Positions 48,384-57,690 of a stretch of DNA of 64,000 bases are shown in pieces; positions within the stretch are counted from its first letter, which is position 1, and every line of letters starts with the position of its first letter. The position numbers and the translations under genes are program-made. The notes below the pieces were generated by a model that did no database searches, was not told the DNA's origin, and saw only the letters and a list, made by a program, of their open reading frames with translations. This stretch comes from Achromobacter sp. RTa (GTDB lineage: Bacteria > Pseudomonadota > Gammaproteobacteria > Burkholderiales > Burkholderiaceae_B), in assembly GCF_000757485.1 (NCBI RefSeq), contig NZ_JPYO01000042.1, forward strand, positions 548,830 to 612,829, written 5' to 3'.

Positions 48384-48460
48384 GCCATTGTTCCCAATTC
48401 AAGGAACCGACTGTATCGGGTGGGCCGTCTTCCCGATATCAGCCAGGCGTCAACAGGTCT

Positions 48461-49387
48461 TCATGAATCGTGAAGGGTCACGACCGCCCACTTGCCGTCC
48501 CGCACCAGCGCGCGCGAGACCTCGGCCAGCACCAGGCGGGCCGCCAGCGCGGCGGGCGACAGCTCGTCCTCCGACAGGCTGGCCAGCAGATTGGTGCGGA
48601 ACAGGTGCGCATCGTCGATGCGAGCCATATGCAACTGGCCGGGCGCGATGCGCGCCATGGCGGAACTGGGCTGGATGGTGGCCACCTGCCCCGACTGCAC
48701 CACGTCCATCAGCACCGGCAGGCCGTCCACCTCCACGGCCACCAGGGGCGTCCGCCCCGACTGCAGGAAGGCGTTGTTCAGCAGCGCCCGCAGGCCGTGG
48801 CGACCGCTGGGCAGCACCAGCGGCAGATGCGCGATGGCGTCGATATGTGTCGTTTCGCCCGCGGGCAGGCCGGGCATGTCCGGACGGGCCAGCAGGAACA
48901 GCGGTTCGTCCAGCAGCGGCATGACACTCCAGCGGCGCGCGGATTCCGCTTGGAATACGATCGCCAGGTCCAGCTGGCGGCCGTTGAGCATGTCGCTGAG
49001 GTGCCCGGACAGCGCCTCCACCAAGTGCAGGCGGATGTCCGGATAGCGTTCGTTCATGGCCTGCACGAACGGCGCCCCCAGGATCGCGGCCGTGGTGGAC
49101 GGCAGGCCCACGCTGACGTGCCCGGCCAGGCGCGCCTGCTGCGCCGCCTGCACGGCGTCGTCGGCGTGACGCAGCGCCAATTGCGCCTGCCGGAAGAACG
49201 CCAGGCCCGCATCCGTCGGCACCACGCCGCTGGCGCTGCGCTGCAGGAGCCGAGTGGAGAGTTCGCCCTCCAGCCGGCTGATCTGCTGGCTGAGCGCGGA
49301 GGTCACCATGCCGATGGACTGCGCCGCGCGGCCGATGCTGCCCGCCTCGACGACGCGGACGAAGTAACGGAGTTGGCGGAGTTCCAT
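48461..49387 (-). CDS. LysR family regulator, likely of the tcu operon
   Basis: A 308-residue LysR protein with helix-turn-helix at about 2-60 (RQLRYFVRVVEAGSIGRAAQ, VTSALSQQISRLEGELSTRL). The C-terminal domain resembles Nac/CynR-type binding domains. It stands just upstream of tcuA on the same strand, as tcuR does in Salmonella, so it is likely to sense tricarballylate or citrate. The target site should lie near 48384-48460. Confidence 0.9.
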   Translation of the reverse strand: MELRQLRYFVRVVEAGSIGRAAQSIGMVTSALSQQISRLEGELSTRLLQRSASGVVPTDAGLAFFRQAQLALRHADDAVQAAQQARLAGHVSVGLPSTTAAILGAPFVQAMNERYPDIRLHLVEALSGHLSDMLNGRQLDLAIVFQAESARRWSVMPLLDEPLFLLARPDMPGLPAGETTHIDAIAHLPLVLPSGRHGLRALLNNAFLQSGRTPLVAVEVDGLPVLMDVVQSGQVATIQPSSAMARIAPGQLHMARIDDAHLFRTNLLASLSEDELSPAALAARLVLAEVSRALVRDGKWAVVTLHDS

Positions 49388-49421
49388 GCAGAGGGCCTGT
49401 CCAGGCGGGCTGGCGTCCGGC

Positions 49422-50120
49422 CTAGCCCGGAATCGCCAGGCCCTTCACCACGGCCGGCCGGGCGACGAAGGCGTCCAGCGCCCGGGCGACGTTCTTGAAC
49501 CGCGGGAATTCCACTAGCTCTCCCGCGCCATAAAAGCCCACCAGGTTGCGTACCCAGGGCAGGATGGCGATGTCGGCGATGGTGTATTGGTCGCCCATCA
49601 CCCAGTCGCGTCCCTCCAGCCGCTGGTCCAGCACGCCCAGGAGGCGCTTGGATTCGTCCACGTAGCGGTCGCGCGGGCGCTTGTCCTCGTAATCCTTGCC
49701 GGCAAACTTATGGAAGAAGCCGAGTTGGCCGAACATCGGACCGATGCCGCCCATCTGGAACATCACCCATTGCAGCGTTTCGTACCGGCCGGCCGCGTCC
49801 GCCGGGATGAACTGCCCCGACTTGCTGGCCAGGTAGACCAGGATGGCGCCGGACTCGAACAGGCCCAGCGGCTTGCCGTCGGGCCCGTTGGGGTCCAGGA
49901 TGGCCGGAATCTTGTTGTTGGGGCTGAGCGACAGGAATTCCGGCGAGAACTGGTCCTTGGAATCGAAGCTGACGCGGTGCGCCTCGTACGGCAGGCCGGT
50001 CTCTTCCAGCATGATGGATGCCTTCACGCCGTTGGGCGTGGGCAGCGAATACAGCTGGATGCGGTCGGGGTGCCGGGCGGGCCATTTCTTGGTGATGGCG
50101 AAGGAACTGAGGTCGGCCAT
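49422..50120 (-). CDS. Glutathione S-transferase (YfcG/YghU-like)
   Basis: Cytosolic protein of 232 residues with a thioredoxin-like N-terminal domain (about 20-105: IQLYSLPTPNGVKASIMLEE, SPNNKIPAIL, FESGAILVYLA) and an all-helical C-terminal domain (GDQYTIADIAILPWVRN). It fits the nu-class group that acts as glutathione-dependent disulfide reductase. It is downstream of, and 34 bases from, the LysR start region but on the same strand. No partner gene is adjacent. Confidence 0.92.
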   Translation of the reverse strand: MADLSSFAITKKWPARHPDRIQLYSLPTPNGVKASIMLEETGLPYEAHRVSFDSKDQFSPEFLSLSPNNKIPAILDPNGPDGKPLGLFESGAILVYLASKSGQFIPADAAGRYETLQWVMFQMGGIGPMFGQLGFFHKFAGKDYEDKRPRDRYVDESKRLLGVLDQRLEGRDWVMGDQYTIADIAILPWVRNLVGFYGAGELVEFPRFKNVARALDAFVARPAVVKGLAIPG

Positions 50121-50393
50121 GCGGAATTCTCCGAGGGAGGCGGGGGAAGTGGCGGTAATCCTAGCGCAAAACCCCGTCCGCAGGCGACCGGGAAGCGGGC
50201 TTCTGGCGCAGGTCCTCGGGGTTCATGGAGGCGTCGCGGACCTGCCTGTCGCCGATCCGGCCCAATACGAAGTCACGCGTACGGCGAGACCGCTTCAGGT
50301 CTCCGATATGCCCGCGCAACCGTCTGAAGGGGAGTTTCCATCATCAGGACCTGACCTCGCACAACCCCATGACCGGCGCTTGTTCCGCGCCTG
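50121..50393. other. Boundary region between GST gene and type VI cargo
   Basis: About 270 bases with no convincing gene. GCAGGTCC (50208-50215) and GGACCTGC (50238-50245) form a perfect inverted repeat, and TCAGGACCTGA (50344-50354) is a further palindrome with the same core. A short plus-strand frame reading MEASRTCLSPIRPNTKSR has no ribosome site and is not accepted. The region may be a scar of insertion of the cargo module. Confidence 0.4.
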
Positions 50394-51395
50394 CTACTTC
50401 CAGCTTTGCCGCTGTTGATGCCGTTCGGCCGCACGCTGGTACTTGGCGTCGTCCTGGGCGAACTCGCCCATGAACGTCGGCTCCGGCAGGCGGTACGGAT
50501 CGTCGGGTTCAATGGCGCAGCTCGCCTCCACTTCCGGCGGCCAGACCGGCTTGCGGCAGCTCTTGAACGTCAGCCAACGACTCAATGTAAGCAGGCCGTA
50601 GATCGGGAACAGCAGGAATCTGAACTTGTACAGGTCGGTGCCCAACGCATGGCAAACCCACATGTAGCAGTTGAGCCACGACCCCTGCGGCGACAGGGTG
50701 ATGACGCGATCCTGAGGATGGTCGAAGGCATTCTCCGGCCCGTCTTCCATATATCGGCGGATAAGCTCCCACTCTCCGCGCACGCGGTTTTCGTGCCACC
50801 AGTAATGGCCCACGGTAAATGTCTGCGTCACCTGATCGTCTTTTAGGACATGGCAACGCAGATCGCGAAGCTCCCTGTTCTGGCTACCGCGCCCAATGTG
50901 AAAAAAAACGGAGGCGTCGCCCCAAGGAACGGTAACCGTGCCGCCAGCCCCTTCATGCACGAAAAAATGCACCTGCCGTGTCTTGCGGTTAAAGCGCACC
51001 GGATAGTACGTATAGGCGAACAGGTCGTTGCGCAGATGGATACGCCAGAAAAAATATGCAAGCCCGGAAGTCAGGACGGTGAGGAAGGCCGTTGCCAGAA
51101 CATACTCATTGAGGGTGTAGCCCCCCGCGGCATATCGTCCGTAGGACACAATGGCGAGGATCGCATTGAACAGCACGAAGCCGATAGCCGCCACACCAGA
51201 CACCAACGTGGCAGCCATGCCCTTGACCTTGAACGTGCGGTTCACGAACTCCAGGAACGTCGAATTGAATCGAATCATTCCCAGCTCGTCGTCAGGCACG
51301 ACCGGCTGAGCGGCCTTGTACGCCAGGTGCTGTTGCCGTTCTTCTGGCTCCAATGGGCGATTGAGCCTGAACGTCGGATACCACCCCGTCAGCAT
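50394..51395 (-). CDS. DUF6708-like membrane protein, candidate immunity factor for the VasX-like effector
   Basis: A 333-residue protein with two membrane helices at about 60-115 (AATLVSGVAAIGFVLFNAIL, NEYVLATAFLTVLTSGLAYF) and one near 265-285. The soluble central part has RKTRQVHFFVHEG and PWGDASVFFHIGRG, a PH-like pattern. The start at 51395 follows AAAGG and lies one base after the effector stop (TGACATG). A membrane protein straight after a membrane-pore effector fits the immunity position of VasX/TsiV2 pairs. The gene is visibly more AT-rich than its neighbours, suggesting recent transfer. Confidence 0.75.
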   Translation of the reverse strand: MLTGWYPTFRLNRPLEPEERQQHLAYKAAQPVVPDDELGMIRFNSTFLEFVNRTFKVKGMAATLVSGVAAIGFVLFNAILAIVSYGRYAAGGYTLNEYVLATAFLTVLTSGLAYFFWRIHLRNDLFAYTYYPVRFNRKTRQVHFFVHEGAGGTVTVPWGDASVFFHIGRGSQNRELRDLRCHVLKDDQVTQTFTVGHYWWHENRVRGEWELIRRYMEDGPENAFDHPQDRVITLSPQGSWLNCYMWVCHALGTDLYKFRFLLFPIYGLLTLSRWLTFKSCRKPVWPPEVEASCAIEPDDPYRLPEPTFMGEFAQDDAKYQRAAERHQQRQSWK

Positions 51396-51396
51396 G

Positions 51397-54108
51397 TCAG
51401 CTTGCCTTTCCAATTGAGCTCATGGCCTCTCCCTGCGTTTCCAGATTCGGAAATACACCGGAACCATTGAGGCCGAAGTGCATCGCCTTATTGAGCCAGC
51501 GTTCGACTTCATCCGGCTTGAACCAACCGACCACGACCGTAACGATGGCAACCACGATCAGCATCGCAATGGCTACAGGTGCAGCCCAGCCAAACAGCAG
51601 CATGATCGCGGCGGCTACGCTCACCAGGCCGGCCCCGATCATTCCATAGCCGTAGATGATACTGACCTCTTTGTCTTCCAGACCATCTCCGATCATTATC
51701 ACCCCGGCGACGAACGCAGCCGCCCCCGATATCCAGCGTCCGCCCGCAGCCCATGCTGCGGCGCGGGTTTCCGCCCCGAACATCAGCCGGCCCATAGGCT
51801 TGGCCAACTTTGTGGACAACCAGGGCAGTTGCCGCCCAAGCGCACCGATCGTCTCAATGGTGCCGCCGAACAGCGCCGCCACCCCCGCCGCGAGATTCCA
51901 TGCCTTCAGCGCCCGCGCGCCGGGCGTCGCCTTCACATATTCGCCACACAGGCTCTTCAAGCTCGCCGCAGCGAAGATCATTCCCACTACGCCAGTCCCG
52001 AACTCCAGATGGTTCAATTTTCCCACGCTCTGGTACATCAACCGGTCAAACTCATGGGAGCTCAATGCGCGGGTAATTGCCTCATTTCGTACCCCTCTGA
52101 ACATCGGGTCGTTGATGTTCAACGCCTTCACCAAGCCCAATTCCTCTGTATCGGCCAATACCACCATATTGAAGGCGAACCCCTTGGCAGGGGTGCCGCC
52201 CCGGCGAAGCGCCTCGCGCGCAGGGCTACGCGCTCCTTCCGGCGGCCAGATGCCCGCCTTCGCAGCAACCGCCGCCGCGACCGCTCGGGTGGCCGCCTTG
52301 GGCGTAGCGTAGGCGCGCAGGTCCACGACCTGCAAATTCGGACTGTCCGCCTTCACCAGGGCCGACAGCAGACTCATCTGCATCTTGTGGGACAACAGCA
52401 TCGTACTCTTGGCCCCCAGAAGGTCGGCCGCCTTGCCCACCAATCCGGCCACTGGCGCCGCCATCTTTTCCATGAATTTGGCCAAGCCCGCAAATGCCCC
52501 CACCAGCTTTCCGCTGGCCCCGTTCTCGAGGGCCTTGCTGAACGCGGTGTACAGCGTGCTGGATACGCCAAGCCAATCCGGCGCGCTGCCATCCATCTTC
52601 GCGGCCGCGTTCTTCCATTGCGCCACCGCCTCATCCAGGTTCCAGGCGAAGGCCCGCATGATGATGGACTTCTCGTCCGCAGGGTCGTCGTTCATCAGGC
52701 ACTTGGTCACGTAGTCGAATACCTGCGTGCGCGCCAGTGATTCCCCCAGGATTGCAGCCACAGCCTCCTGGTATTGGATCCCGTCGCCCGCGTTCTTGGG
52801 ATCGAAATTGCAGATCATGTGCTGCTTGAATTCTGGCGCCTCCAGCCATGCCACGTAAGCCACGTCCAGCGGCCTGATGGCCTGCTTCCCGATTACCTCC
52901 AGTTCCTGGGGATAGGTCGTGGAAAGATACTGCTCATACTCGCACTTGCCGCCGCTTGCGCGCTTCAATTGCTTTTCGTATTTTTCCCACGCTTCGGCCC
53001 CCAACCGCAGCACTTCCGCCTCGTCCTCCACCTGGAACCAGGCGTCGTCCCACTCTTCCACTGGCCGGATGAACTGCTGAGTGTGCGCACGGCCGAACAG
53101 GTTCTGTATGACCGAACTCTGGATCATTGCCCGTTCCTTGCGCGCGAACTCCTCGCTGAGCACCGCGCCATTTGCCACGGCCTCGCGCAATGCCGTGATG
53201 GATACAGCCGTCGTGTGCTTTTCCTTGCGATCAGGCTCCTCCGCCCAGGTCAACAATTGGCCCAGCACGAGCTGGTTCAGGTCTGCCGCCATTCCGATCG
53301 GATCGTCCAGGGCCACCATGGCCGGCGCGACCCTCACCATGTCTTCGGGCGTGGTCTGCCCCGCCGCGGAACGCACCGCCACCCGCAACGCGTCCACCTG
53401 CGCCTTGTTGAAGCCCACCAGGCTCGTCAGGCTGTGCTCGAACGGCTGGTTCCCGGGATAGACGTTCACCGTCGCCATCGTGGGCGGTTCGCCGCCGATG
53501 CCCGGAACGGAATAACCGGCGGCCAGATGAAGGTCGGCAACTTGCTCCAGCCCCTGGTAAAGCCCGCAAAGATGATTCTGTGCCTGGTTCGAGTTGTTCG
53601 CCCAGGCCGCCAGGTCGATCTGGCGCATGTGTCTGGCGCGAAACTCCGGCGACTTGTGTTTTTCCCAGGTCTCCGCAGTCCACGCCACCGCCGAATACGC
53701 CATCCAGAACTCGCCGAGCTGCTCCGGAAACTGGCCGTCCGGCACGATGATGAATCGGCCGGTCTGCTCCCGCTGCATGCGCGCGCAGGGCTCGGCGTTC
53801 GCCAGCATCGGCGGCGCGCCATGCATGTCGTAGGCCACCAGATGAGCATCGTCGCTCACCACATAGCCCGTCCATTCGTCGCGCTTGGCATGATAGGTGT
53901 ACAGATAACCCGCGCGCAGCATCCGCAACGTGTAATGCGCCCGTTCCGCCGGCAATGGGATGCTCGCCGCCGAGAAGCCTTCCGGCAGTTCGGGCGCGGC
54001 CGCGGCGGGATTCACTTCGTCCGCGCGGGCCACGTTGTAGCGCACGGGCAATAGGGGAAGCCCCCGCTGGTCGCAGATGGGGCATTTCTTAGAGGGATCG
54101 CAGGCCAC
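51397..54108 (-). CDS. VasX-like type VI effector (BTH_I2691 family), membrane-targeting toxin
   Basis: A 903-residue effector. The N-terminus VACDPSKKCPICDQRGLPLL with cysteines at 3, 9 and 12 is the toxin VasX N-terminal region. The middle (about 100-650) is soluble and helical. The C-terminus (about 705-863) has at least four hydrophobic segments, e.g. GVVGMIFAAASLK, IIYGYGMIGAGLVSVAAAIM and APVAIAMLIVVAIVTVVVGW, as in pore-forming VasX. A GTG start at 54108 is chosen because AGGAG lies 7 bases before it and homologues begin near CPIC. It overlaps the adaptor gene by 20 bases. Confidence 0.88.
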   Translation of the reverse strand: MACDPSKKCPICDQRGLPLLPVRYNVARADEVNPAAAAPELPEGFSAASIPLPAERAHYTLRMLRAGYLYTYHAKRDEWTGYVVSDDAHLVAYDMHGAPPMLANAEPCARMQREQTGRFIIVPDGQFPEQLGEFWMAYSAVAWTAETWEKHKSPEFRARHMRQIDLAAWANNSNQAQNHLCGLYQGLEQVADLHLAAGYSVPGIGGEPPTMATVNVYPGNQPFEHSLTSLVGFNKAQVDALRVAVRSAAGQTTPEDMVRVAPAMVALDDPIGMAADLNQLVLGQLLTWAEEPDRKEKHTTAVSITALREAVANGAVLSEEFARKERAMIQSSVIQNLFGRAHTQQFIRPVEEWDDAWFQVEDEAEVLRLGAEAWEKYEKQLKRASGGKCEYEQYLSTTYPQELEVIGKQAIRPLDVAYVAWLEAPEFKQHMICNFDPKNAGDGIQYQEAVAAILGESLARTQVFDYVTKCLMNDDPADEKSIIMRAFAWNLDEAVAQWKNAAAKMDGSAPDWLGVSSTLYTAFSKALENGASGKLVGAFAGLAKFMEKMAAPVAGLVGKAADLLGAKSTMLLSHKMQMSLLSALVKADSPNLQVVDLRAYATPKAATRAVAAAVAAKAGIWPPEGARSPAREALRRGGTPAKGFAFNMVVLADTEELGLVKALNINDPMFRGVRNEAITRALSSHEFDRLMYQSVGKLNHLEFGTGVVGMIFAAASLKSLCGEYVKATPGARALKAWNLAAGVAALFGGTIETIGALGRQLPWLSTKLAKPMGRLMFGAETRAAAWAAGGRWISGAAAFVAGVIMIGDGLEDKEVSIIYGYGMIGAGLVSVAAAIMLLFGWAAPVAIAMLIVVAIVTVVVGWFKPDEVERWLNKAMHFGLNGSGVFPNLETQGEAMSSIGKAS

Positions 54109-54964
54109 CGCCCTTCTCCTGGTCGCCTTGCGGCGCTCGCGCAGCGTCGGACTCGCCCGCACGCTGCCATTGATTCAAGTCCAGCCCGGCGCAGGCGCCC
54201 ACATAGCTCAGCCCGCCCGCAGCGGCCGCGCGCAGGCGGCTGCCCAGTTCGGGATGCTGATGGATGCCGTCGCCAAAGCGCAATGCCTGCTCGACGAACA
54301 ACAGGCAATCCGGCTCGTATTCCAAGCCCCAGACCTCATAGGCCAACGCCAGGAGGCGCAGCACCTCCTGAGGCGGAATATCCCGTCCCGGCAATCGCCG
54401 CGCCAGCTGGGACAGCGCGCGGTTCATCACGCCGACCCGCGTGAGACCGACCCACTGCGCTTCGTCCAGGCGCAGCCAGGTCCGCCTGGCGGGACCGCTG
54501 CGTTCGTGCCGATGCCACTGACCCGGCGGAGCCTGCCACGACCAGGCATCGATCGGCCCCATCAGATCGTTCAATTGCACGTCGTCCAGCAACCATGGCA
54601 AGTGGCGGAACACGGACGGGTCATACCAGCGAAACAACGCCTGACTGCCGTCAGGGCTGTTCATCAGCAACTGCGCACTCAGATGCTTGGCGATGCGCCC
54701 CCCTTCTGCCGGGGATGCCAGCAATGCGCTGAAGAAGACCCGGCCAGGGTTGACCTCCTGCCAATCCTGCGCAAGCGCCAGCGCGTCGATCCGCTCCCGA
54801 GGCTCCATCGATCGCAGATTCAGCAGACATGGCAGCAAATGCGGCTTGTCGCTCAATGCCTTGGGCACCACGGGCAACACCTGCCAATGCGCATAAGCCG
54901 ATGCTTCGACCTGCACGGGGTTGATCAACGCATAATCGTGGGAAAGAAAAAACCGATGATCCAT
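54089..54964 (-). CDS. DUF4123 type VI effector adaptor (Tap/TEC)
   Basis: Cytosolic adaptor of 291 residues that loads an effector onto VgrG. The DUF4123 domain covers about 20-145, with SDGSQALFRWYDPSVF-like LFRWYDP near 110. The C-terminal part (about 185-291) is helical, with GVMNRALSQLARRL and a late LSYVGACAGLDLN. The start MDHRFFLSHDYALINP at 54964 is preferred to one at 55006, which would overlap vgrG. It lies between vgrG and the effector, as is typical of this adaptor, so its likely cargo is the VasX-like protein. Confidence 0.88.
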   Translation of the reverse strand: MDHRFFLSHDYALINPVQVEASAYAHWQVLPVVPKALSDKPHLLPCLLNLRSMEPRERIDALALAQDWQEVNPGRVFFSALLASPAEGGRIAKHLSAQLLMNSPDGSQALFRWYDPSVFRHLPWLLDDVQLNDLMGPIDAWSWQAPPGQWHRHERSGPARRTWLRLDEAQWVGLTRVGVMNRALSQLARRLPGRDIPPQEVLRLLALAYEVWGLEYEPDCLLFVEQALRFGDGIHQHPELGSRLRAAAAGGLSYVGACAGLDLNQWQRAGESDAARAPQGDQEKGGGLRSL

Positions 54965-54977
54965 TGCGTGCGCGCCC

Positions 54978-57674
54978 TCAACCCACGGGAACAATGGCGT
55001 CGCCATCGGCGTTGCTCATCTTGAAGTCGCACAGTTTCAGGTCGCCCTTGGGCAGCGGCGCAACGGTGTCGGCCATTTCCGGCCCCACCCAGCTGTGCAA
55101 GCCGGCCTTCAATTCCACCTTGCCCGGCGCGTGCAACTGGATGCCGCCGCCTTCGACGCGCAGATAGGCGCCGCCTGCCGTCGCCAGCAGGCGTTGCTTG
55201 GCCTCGACCATCACGCTGGCGTCGGCCGAAGCCACGGTCACGGCCTTCTCGGCCGAAAGCGTCATCTTGGCATCCTGGCTGTGCAGCCGCAGCTTCCCGC
55301 CCGCCGCGTGCAGGCGCAGGCCCTGGCCCTTGACCGCGCGGCTGCCCGACGGCGCCAGCCCGAGCGTGAACAGCACCGCGCCGCCGGCCACACCGAGCGC
55401 AACGTTGGCGCTGCTGGCCCAGTTCACGTCGGGGGCCACCTGCGCGAATGTGTTGCCCGCCACGAGGAACGCATCCGCGGCCGTGTACTGGCCGATCCCG
55501 CTCGGCGCGCTGACCTGCATGTGAGGTTCGCTGTACGCCGCCACCTGCACGCCGGGCGCTTCGCCGCCCGGCCCCTCCTGCGTCGCTTCCACCACGTCCA
55601 GGATGTGCTTGAGCGCTTCCTGCGCCGGCAAGGTTTCGGGATCGCCGTCCAGCACCGCTTTTTGCTTGACCGCGGTGTCCGCCAGGTCCTGGGCGGACTC
55701 CATGGCGCTTTCGATCTGCTTGGCGGCCTCCGCGCTGTCCAGCAGCGCGCCGTCGGCATTTTCGCGCAGATCGGCGCTGATCAGCAGCCCCGATCCCGCG
55801 CGCACCGCCACCGCTTCCTTGGTGGACAGTTCCGCGCCATGACCCAGGTCGTCCAGCCGCTCGTTGTCGCGCTGCTGCTTGATGTGCCCCAGGTTCAAAC
55901 GCGCGTCCGCCTGCGTGGTGGACGCCGTCAGCCGGGATTGTCCAGGGGTGTCGTCCTGCACCAGCTGGTTGTAGCCGCCGGTGCCCGCGCCGCTGCTCGA
56001 CAGCGCCTGCGTCTTGAAGCCGGACATCACGACGTTGTGCGCATGGCCTTCGTTGCCGCCCGCGAACCACGCCGGCGCGTTGCCGGTCGCGTTGGCGCCT
56101 CCAGCCTGCACCTGGTTGTGCGAGGCGTCCTCGGCCCCTTCGCCGTTGTAGAGCGCGCCCACCACGACAGGCCGGTCGATGTCGCCGTGCAGGAATTCGA
56201 CCAGCACCTCCTGGCCCAGGCGCGGCACGAAATGGCCGCCCCAGTCGCCCCCGGCGACAGGCTCCGCCACCCGGACCCAGGTGCCCAGCTCGTCCTTGGC
56301 CGGCGCATTCTCGTCGCCCGACGGATGCGTGAGACGGCTGCTGGAAGCCTTGCCGCGCTGCCAGTGGAATTGCACCTTGATGCGATGGTCGCGATCCGTA
56401 TGCACCGGATCCTCGGCCCCCACGACCAGCGCGGTCTGCGCGCCGAAGACAGTGGGACGCGGATGCAGCCGGGCGCCGTGGCCGTCTTGCGTCGCCGGGC
56501 GGAATTCGGTGTCGACGCCTATGCAGGTGAAGGCGTTCGCGTAGAAGTCCGCATCGGCCTGCCCGCCCGCGCCGCTTTGCGCCTCGCTCACCGCCCGGCC
56601 CAGGTCGGCATCGAAGTTGTTACGCGCCTGGTGCGTCATCGCGATCACGACGTAGGCGGACGGCCCGCCCTGCTGAAAGTGGCCGGTCAGCTCGAAGCGC
56701 TGCCCCGGCGCCAGCGTGCGCACGGTGCCCGCCCCTTCGTAGCTCTCCTGGCGCACGCGGATGGCGGCCAGCGCGTTGTGCGCCAGGCGTTCGCCTTGCG
56801 CGCCGTCCTCGTAGGCGTACTGCCCGGGGTAATCGTTGCTGGCCAGTTCCAGGGCCTGTCCTGCGGCGCCTGCCGCCTGCGCGGCGACCGGCCGCGCCTG
56901 GGCGCTGCGATAGTCCCAGCTGGCCATGCGCACGGCATTGGTCTGCCAGCGCTTGCGCTGGCTCCATTGCTGGATGCTGTCTTCGGTTTCCGTCACGTCC
57001 GCCCGCGCGAAACGCACGCTGGCCTGCGCGCCCGGCTTGAACGCGCCGTTATGGTCTGCTATGACCAGCGTGTGGCCGTCCGCCTCGTGCTCGACCCAGT
57101 AGAACAGTCCTTCTTCCGCGAGCAGGCGTTCGACGAAGACGTAATCGGTTTCGCGGTACTGGATGGTCAGGCTGCGCTTGGGGTAGCTCGACCTGTCCTT
57201 CACGTCCCAGCGCCACTGCGGCGCAAGCGTCCCCTGGCCCTTGTAGTCGCCGAAGATGCTTTCGACGATGTCGAACACTGTCTTGTCCTGGTAGGCAAAG
57301 CTGTCGCGCCGAGCGCGCAGAAAAGCCAGCCAGGGCTCCACCGTCAGGGCGTAGCGCGCCATGCCGCCGTTGGCGCCGCGGAACTCCGCCGCCGTCACAT
57401 GGCCGTGCCAGATGCGCGGCTGCTCCCGGTCCAGCGCCGTCTGCAGCCGCAGGGCCACCGGCTGGCCCAACAGGGATTTCAAGGGAATGTGGGCATCATC
57501 GGACAAGGCCGTGATGTCCAGCCGGCAGGCGCCGCCGCTCAATTGCTCGCGCGCGGACAGGGTTTCCGCCACCATGCGGTTCTCTCCCAGCGGCGTGCTG
57601 AGGTTCAGAAGGCGGTTGGCCTGCTCGACGCCCGCGGTCGGCAGGCTGGAAAGTCCGAAGGAATCCTGGGGCAT
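54978..57674 (-). CDS. vgrG: Type VI secretion tip protein VgrG
   Basis: Trimeric spike of the secretion tube, 898 residues. The gp27-like part covers about 20-400 and the gp5-like OB domain about 440-560 (VQFHWQRGKASS, WVRVAEPVAGGDWGGHFVPRLGQEVLVEF). A DUF2345 extension follows at about 630-800. The end (WVGPEMADTVAPLPKGDLKL) has no separate enzyme domain, so this VgrG probably carries cargo through the DUF4123 adaptor rather than acting as an effector itself. The start has GGGAG upstream. It follows clpV by 16 bases. Confidence 0.95.
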   Translation of the reverse strand: MPQDSFGLSSLPTAGVEQANRLLNLSTPLGENRMVAETLSAREQLSGGACRLDITALSDDAHIPLKSLLGQPVALRLQTALDREQPRIWHGHVTAAEFRGANGGMARYALTVEPWLAFLRARRDSFAYQDKTVFDIVESIFGDYKGQGTLAPQWRWDVKDRSSYPKRSLTIQYRETDYVFVERLLAEEGLFYWVEHEADGHTLVIADHNGAFKPGAQASVRFARADVTETEDSIQQWSQRKRWQTNAVRMASWDYRSAQARPVAAQAAGAAGQALELASNDYPGQYAYEDGAQGERLAHNALAAIRVRQESYEGAGTVRTLAPGQRFELTGHFQQGGPSAYVVIAMTHQARNNFDADLGRAVSEAQSGAGGQADADFYANAFTCIGVDTEFRPATQDGHGARLHPRPTVFGAQTALVVGAEDPVHTDRDHRIKVQFHWQRGKASSSRLTHPSGDENAPAKDELGTWVRVAEPVAGGDWGGHFVPRLGQEVLVEFLHGDIDRPVVVGALYNGEGAEDASHNQVQAGGANATGNAPAWFAGGNEGHAHNVVMSGFKTQALSSSGAGTGGYNQLVQDDTPGQSRLTASTTQADARLNLGHIKQQRDNERLDDLGHGAELSTKEAVAVRAGSGLLISADLRENADGALLDSAEAAKQIESAMESAQDLADTAVKQKAVLDGDPETLPAQEALKHILDVVEATQEGPGGEAPGVQVAAYSEPHMQVSAPSGIGQYTAADAFLVAGNTFAQVAPDVNWASSANVALGVAGGAVLFTLGLAPSGSRAVKGQGLRLHAAGGKLRLHSQDAKMTLSAEKAVTVASADASVMVEAKQRLLATAGGAYLRVEGGGIQLHAPGKVELKAGLHSWVGPEMADTVAPLPKGDLKLCDFKMSNADGDAIVPVG

Positions 57675-57690
57675 GGCGGCGGCTCCCGGC

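Noticed and set aside
50225-50473. Short plus-strand frame starting MEASRTCLSP
   Set aside because: No ribosome site and it runs into the 3' end of the DUF6708-like gene.
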